Below are positions 7,534 through 10,985 of a DNA stretch of 10,985 bases, piece after piece. A model generated the notes under the pieces. The model was not told the origin of the DNA. It saw nothing but the letters and a program-made list of their open reading frames with translations, and ran no database searches. The stretch comes from Pseudothermotoga sp. (GTDB taxonomy: Bacteria > Thermotogota > Thermotogae > Thermotogales > DSM-5069). Within the stretch, counting starts at the first letter, position 1. Every line of letters starts with the position of its first letter. Location of the stretch: assembly GCA_003510135.1 (NCBI GenBank), contig DOKY01000007.1, forward strand, positions 27,865-38,849, written 5' to 3'. The position numbers and the translations under genes were made by a program.

Positions 7534-8528
7534 ATTTTATAAGGTTCTAACCCACTCCCCACTGTGATTGTTGCATTTTCGATTTCCGCAACACCAAAAC
7601 CGCTTGTTTTCTTGGCGGAAAAGCCTGTCTCGGTGAACATCTTCTTTATGGTTTTTAATAGGAGTTCCAGATCCTCCTCCACTTCTTCTTCAATTGAATC
7701 AAAATCTCCTTTTGCAATTAAATCGAAGGGGTAGTAAAGCACCTTAAATACCCCCTTAGCATTTTTAGGAACGACTTCAAAGTATATGGGGCCGCGGGCA
7801 GGAGTTCTGGTTTCTCTGTCAAGTGGTGTGATGACATCCAATGAAATTCTATCGAAAAAGGTCGGGTAGAAGAATAATCGTCCTTGTCTAAAGTTTTCAG
7901 TTTCGCCTTTTTCATTACCAAAGAGTCTAATCTCTATCTTTTGATCTTTACAAATCTGTTTAAATGCAAACCTTAAAGCACCCTTCCACGTTGTCGACCT
8001 GACCATCGGAACTTTGAAGACCTTGTCTTTAACAATCGGGTTGTCTATGATGTAGAAGTTGTCATCGTCTTTGCTGAGATATGGTTTTTTGAGCTTGAAG
8101 GTGATTTGGATTTGAATAGCATACGCAGGTAAACTGTCAGAAAAGTTGGAACTCTCTATGAGCAGGGGTTCGTCTAATTTTATTTTCACTTCTGGTAGTA
8201 TTAACTCTTTGTATACCTCCTTAGATGACGGTATTTCTGGCTTGTATGTTTTTCTTTTAATCTCTTTTTTAAGAGTTTCCGCAAAGTTTCTTAAGTCTTC
8301 TTCAAAGCCTTCATAGATTCTTAGTAACTTAGATTGCAGAAACAATGGATATCTATCTAAAATTGACTTAATATAATCCATAAACTCTCTTTCGAATTCC
8401 TTTTTTAATTCATTAGGCTTATTTTTATATTTTCTATAAACCTTTTCCCAGATTTCTCTTACTTTGTCTTCAAGATTTTCTTTGTTGAAATCTTCTAAGG
8501 ATGCCTTTGCAAAGAAATCATACACCAT
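7515..8528 (-). CDS. second RAMP protein, Cas7 group, Cmr6-like
   Basis: This 337-residue protein has a helical, charged N-terminal region (about 1-105) and then a RAMP fold. Recognisable elements are FKVPMVRSTTWKGALRFAFK, LFGNE, the strand GRLFFYPTFF, VITPLDRETRTPARGPIYFE, and near the C-terminus (299-316) TETGFSAKKTSGFGVAEI. This pattern is typical of Cas7-group proteins of the Cmr6 kind encoded beside Csx11-type Cas10, which sit at the crRNA 3' side of the backbone. The start ATG at 8528 has AGGTGAT five bases upstream and overlaps the cmr1 stop by 11 bp. An in-frame ATG at 8570 lacks such a site. The product ends in an odd KIKIKIK at an A-rich tract, probably the result of a frameshift. 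The stretch 8341-8400 is AT-rich (16 G/C of 60). Confidence 0.75.
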   Translation of the reverse strand: MVYDFFAKASLEDFNKENLEDKVREIWEKVYRKYKNKPNELKKEFEREFMDYIKSILDRYPLFLQSKLLRIYEGFEEDLRNFAETLKKEIKRKTYKPEIPSSKEVYKELILPEVKIKLDEPLLIESSNFSDSLPAYAIQIQITFKLKKPYLSKDDDNFYIIDNPIVKDKVFKVPMVRSTTWKGALRFAFKQICKDQKIEIRLFGNEKGETENFRQGRLFFYPTFFDRISLDVITPLDRETRTPARGPIYFEVVPKNAKGVFKVLYYPFDLIAKGDFDSIEEEVEEDLELLLKTIKKMFTETGFSAKKTSGFGVAEIENATITVGSGLEPYKIKIKIK

Positions 8529-9570
8529 TTTCATCACCTGACAAAATATCTTTTCCGCTTCTTTCTTCAATTAATTTACAATTTTCTAGGAGATTGCTAT
8601 ACTTTTTTTCCGAGAATAGATGCTCTTTTAATCTCTCCTCCAATTTTTTCTTTATTTTATTTTTGATGCTTTCCTCTACATCATATCCCCAAATTCTAAC
8701 TTCCACCGTTTTTTCATTGTATCTATAACCGTGAGACACAAAAATTCTTGAGCCTTTTTTTGAATCGCCAAATATGTTATGTCGTTTACTCTTATCACCT
8801 TCTAGTCTTCTGATGGAATCCCTTACATGGAAAGCTATAGGAAGGAAGTGGTATCTTTCCCAGACTTCTTTCCATTTCTGAAAATCATCACTAAATGTCA
8901 GATCATCTTTTTGATGCGTCCAAAAAACGTTTTCCTCAATTAATTCTGATAGTGTTTTACTGAATTCAAGATGAAATTTGTAAAAAAAGAAATTGGCTAA
9001 GTTAGGTGTATCTGCTTTTTTCCCTCTGTTTAATAGTTCAAATTCGCATGGGTTTTTATCTGTGTAAGGTAAATTGTTTTCAGTAATTTTAATTACACCA
9101 TTTCCTTGTGATGTTCTTGCCCCTAACCCTCCGTAATTTGCTATCACATCCAACGTTTTATTTAGCAAAGCCCATTTATTAGAACAAATTTTCCTTAATG
9201 GTATAAATTTTAGAATTATTTCCCCCATAAATCCTGCTACGTTTCGCGTCAGATATTTCGCATTTCTCTTTTCTCGTGTCCTTAGTTTAATTTCAGGGAT
9301 GTACGCCAAATTAGACGATTCTATTTCCAATCTAAACTTTTTAGCCCATCCAGTACATCCAAACAATTCGCAAACCGCGCAATGCCTCCCATCTTCATCT
9401 GGACACCTGTTGTCAGAAGCCGGATCACACGCATTCCCACCAAACCCTCTAACAAGAGACTCGAACCACCATCTTAAGCTTCCGATTATGCCCGTTTCTC
9501 TGAGATTCGTGGATTTTCTCTCAACATCTCCTGTCCAGATTGGCGTTAGAGTTTTTATCCTAAGCTTCAT
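8518..9570 (-). CDS. cmr1: Cmr1-like Cas7 subunit
   Basis: This 350-residue protein is the first gene of the operon. Its N-terminus is strongly Cmr1-like: IKTLTPIWTGD, then RETGIIGSLRWWFESLVRG (residues 24-42) and a cysteine cluster (Cys48, 56, 64, 67, 72) with the pattern HCAVCELFGC, likely a zinc site. The glycine-rich loop YGGLGARTSQGNG lies at about 145-160. Cmr1 caps the backbone at the crRNA 3' end and helps admit target RNA. The chosen ATG at 9570 has GGAGGAG six bases upstream. An in-frame ATG at 9585 adds MEEFR and also has an AGGAG upstream, so it is possible. The gene ends inside the start region of the next RAMP gene. Confidence 0.85.
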   Translation of the reverse strand: MKLRIKTLTPIWTGDVERKSTNLRETGIIGSLRWWFESLVRGFGGNACDPASDNRCPDEDGRHCAVCELFGCTGWAKKFRLEIESSNLAYIPEIKLRTREKRNAKYLTRNVAGFMGEIILKFIPLRKICSNKWALLNKTLDVIANYGGLGARTSQGNGVIKITENNLPYTDKNPCEFELLNRGKKADTPNLANFFFYKFHLEFSKTLSELIEENVFWTHQKDDLTFSDDFQKWKEVWERYHFLPIAFHVRDSIRRLEGDKSKRHNIFGDSKKGSRIFVSHGYRYNEKTVEVRIWGYDVEESIKNKIKKKLEERLKEHLFSEKKYSNLLENCKLIEERSGKDILSGDENGV

Positions 9571-9644
9571 TCTAAACTCCTCCATTCAACCATCGCTCCT
9601 TGAAATTATGTCAATGCGATAAAGTTACAAATATTACTAACAAA

Positions 9645-9672
9645 ATAATACCAGAAATCTAGATTGTGTCAA
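9645..9672 (-). promoter_or_regulatory. promoter of the CRISPR effector operon
   Basis: Read leftward, a perfect -35 TTGACA (9672-9667) is followed after 16 bp by TATTAT (9650-9645), itself preceded by TGG as in an extended -10 box. Transcription would begin near 9638, giving a leader of about 70 nt before the cmr1 ATG. The -35 lies inside the TGTGTCAA terminal sequence of the right-hand insertion sequence, so the element supplies half the promoter. No operator-like repeat is obvious. Confidence 0.65.
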
Positions 9673-10793
9673 GTAAATTGTGTCTCTTCACAAATGCTAA
9701 CGTTTAGTCGGAAGAGTGCTTATTTTCGTGATATCATTCTGTCATTGCCTCAAAGCCTTTTAGCTTCCTTGACATGTACCTCTCGTTTAGCTCCCACAGA
9801 ATTGCATATAGCACCTTCTCAGCCCTTTTCTCGCCTTGCAATACTTTGCTTACTTTCAAATACCTTTTCAACTCTTTGAATAGCTTCTTTATTGAATTCG
9901 CCGTGACATCATGCTTCGTATCTCTTCTTGGAAACGCCATGAAACCAAGCAGTTCCTCCAACTTCTGTTCCCACCACTTCACCACCTTCGGATATCTCTT
10001 ACCCCATTTGGCTCTAAACTTTTCCATCTCTTTTATCGTGTAATGCACCCCGAAAAATTGGACAAAAATTCAAGCAATTTTGTATAATCTTACGGATTCT
10101 CTTATCCCCAGTATCACGTATATCGCTTCTTTGCTTACTGTCCCTCGCTTCATCGGAAAGTATGTCCCATCAACGAATATCACCGGATATCTATTCTCTG
10201 ACCGTCTCTCCTTCCACTTCTGTATCTCTTCTGCCGCTATCTCTGTGAGTCTCGATGCCATCGCGTGTGAAATGTTCATCCCATAAAGCACTTCAAGTAC
10301 CTTCCCTATCTTTAAGCATAAAACAACGCCCACACGAGTTGTTCAAATCCTGGCATGTAGCTCTTTCTGTATGGCAAAAGCTTGCTGCTGAATCTACCAT
10401 CCCTTGTCCTTGCCGCTTTGAGATCTTCTACCTTACCTATAGCCGTGTTCAGATTTCGGAGGTAGTATCCATTAGCTTTCGTGTCCAGTGTTTTTTCGAG
10501 ATACATTCCCCTTTCTTCTTTTATCATTTCTTCGAGAGTATCTTTCATGGCGGTTATAAAGTGTGATAGAATCTCTATTGATTTTACCTACTCTCACAAA
10601 CGTGCACTACCATGAAGATTCAACATCCTGTTTCAGCCTCATGCTCGCCACATCCGTGTAGCTCGGTGCCCGTTTGTTTGAGTGCTCGCATCGGCGCTAC
10701 GCAATACAAGCATTCTGCAATGTGAGATAAAAGATTGACTGGTAGGTATCTTCATATCCACCTGTGGTGTTTTTACAGCGTTTTATTGACACA
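9665..10793 (-). mobile_element. IS256-family insertion sequence remnant (right)
   Basis: The element runs from TGTGTCAA (9665-9672) to TTGACACA (10786-10793), which are inverted copies. The right end also has TTTTTACAGCG five bases further in, identical in sequence and spacing to the right end of the left-hand element. The left end has lost or never had that inner block. The transposase lies on the minus strand and is broken. Between its start and the right end (10556-10770) is about 215 bp of GC-richer non-coding sequence in which I see no gene. No clean target duplication is visible; TCTAGA occurs near both outer edges, but at unequal distance. Confidence 0.65.
9734..10548 (-). pseudogene. 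IS256-family (mutator-type) transposase, broken
   Basis: Three pieces read leftward. The N-terminal piece (10548-10312) has TKANGYYLRNLNTAIGKVED and RTRDGRF. The middle piece (about 10333-10070), in another frame, has NISHAMASRLTEIAAEEI and the first catalytic aspartate in VIFVDGTYFPMKRGT. The C-terminal piece (10048-9734) returns FRAKWGKRYPKVVKWWEQKL and LWELNERYMSRKLKGF. A frameshift with small deletion separates the first two. A stop codon and a large central deletion (about 120 residues, including the second aspartate) separate the last two. Where the family has TTNxIE, this copy reads TANSIKK, so the catalytic glutamate is also gone. The gene is dead. Confidence 0.8.
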
Positions 10794-10848
10794 GTCCTTT
10801 CTAGAGTGATATAATTAGATGACACAGTCCTTTCTAAAGTGATATAAT
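10786..10848 (+). promoter_or_regulatory. tandem promoters facing the lipoprotein gene
   Basis: The first promoter is TTGACA (10786-10791), 18 bp, TATAAT (10810-10815); both hexamers are perfect and the -35 is the IS end. The second, made by duplication, is ATGACA (10819-10824), 18 bp, TATAAT (10843-10848). Transcription from the second would start near 10855, about 50 nt before the next gene. Confidence 0.7.
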
Positions 10849-10853
10849 TAAAA
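10788..10853. repeat. 33-bp tandem duplication, two copies
   Basis: Unit 1 (10788-10820) and unit 2 (10821-10853) start GACACAGTCCTTTCTA and contain GTGATATAATTA. They differ at only a few positions (one in the middle, two at the end). Each copy starts within the IS terminus and carries a complete -10 box. Confidence 0.9.
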
Positions 10854-10907
10854 TGGCTTCTTAGTAAACGAGCTTCCTGATTATCCAAAGTCGTAAGGGG
10901 GGATAGC

Positions 10908-10985
10908 ATGAAAAAGGTAGTTTTTATATTGATAGTTTTAGTATTGGTATTGGTGTCATGTATGCCATCAACACCACAGTCACGA
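10908..10985 (+). CDS. lipoprotein, N-terminus only (runs off window)
   Basis: The ATG at 10908 follows GGGGGG (10897-10902) by five bases. The 26 visible residues form a bacterial lipoprotein signal peptide: MKK, a hydrophobic Val/Leu/Ile core, and the lipobox LVSC with the lipidated cysteine at position 18, then a Ser/Thr/Pro linker. The mature protein would be anchored to a membrane surface. Solute-binding proteins of ABC transporters often begin this way, but nothing of the mature domain is visible, so no function is assigned. Two tandem promoters created at the insertion sequence end lie just upstream. Confidence 0.75.
   Translation, partial: MKKVVFILIVLVLVLVSCMPSTPQSR

Noticed and set aside
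9774..10043. Plus-strand open frame of 89 codons
   Set aside because: It is antisense to the recognisable transposase C-terminus, rich in Ser/Phe as expected for a shadow frame.
9657..10805. TCTAGA near both edges of the right IS as a target-site duplication
   Set aside because: It is palindromic, too short for this family (8-9 bp) and sits at different distances from the two ends.

Overview
This window is an accessory region of a bacterial genome, probably a thermophile of the Thermotogota type. The evidence is sigma70-style TTGACA/TATAAT promoters, strong Shine-Dalgarno sites of the AGGTGAT/GGAGG type, AGA- and ATA-rich coding, a lipoprotein signal peptide and IS256-group insertion sequence remnants. 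The genus cannot be fixed from sequence alone. Its centre is a six-gene type III CRISPR-Cas effector operon on the minus strand, about 9570 down to 1478.

Left flank (1-1477, plus strand): a poly(A) run at the window edge, an intrinsic terminator hairpin, an unidentified C-terminal coding remnant, a truncated SAM-dependent methyltransferase gene, and a heavily deleted IS256-family element that cut into the methyltransferase. About 200 bp of non-coding DNA follows, with a possible degenerate CRISPR leader/repeat.

CRISPR operon, in transcription order: cmr1-like cas7; a second Cmr6-like RAMP gene; a 1099-residue Cas10 of the Csx11 type; cmr4-like cas7 with the slicing aspartate; cmr5-like cas11; and a Csx10/Cas5-like RAMP gene. 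The Cas10 keeps an HD nuclease motif and a four-cysteine zinc ribbon, but the GGDD cyclase motif appears replaced by YPSI. Gene order and the dead cyclase fit subtype III-C. The products should form one crRNA-guided effector: a Cas7 backbone with Cas11 filament, a Cas5-like crRNA 5'-end cap, and Cas10 as DNA nuclease. No cas1, cas2, cas6, CARF/ancillary gene or CRISPR array is present, so crRNA must come from elsewhere. Genes overlap or abut, with ribosome binding sites laid over the preceding stop codons. The one loose junction (RAMP 2 to cas10) hides an out-of-frame coding tail of about 31 codons, which suggests a frameshift.

Right flank (9571-10985): a second decayed IS256-family element (transposase on the minus strand, frameshifted and internally deleted). 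Its terminal TTGACACA sequences are placed to serve as outward -35 boxes: leftward for the CRISPR operon and rightward, with a 33-bp tandem duplication, for a lipoprotein gene running off the window. Both IS remnants share the same end sequence, so the CRISPR operon is bracketed by related elements like cargo of a decayed composite structure.
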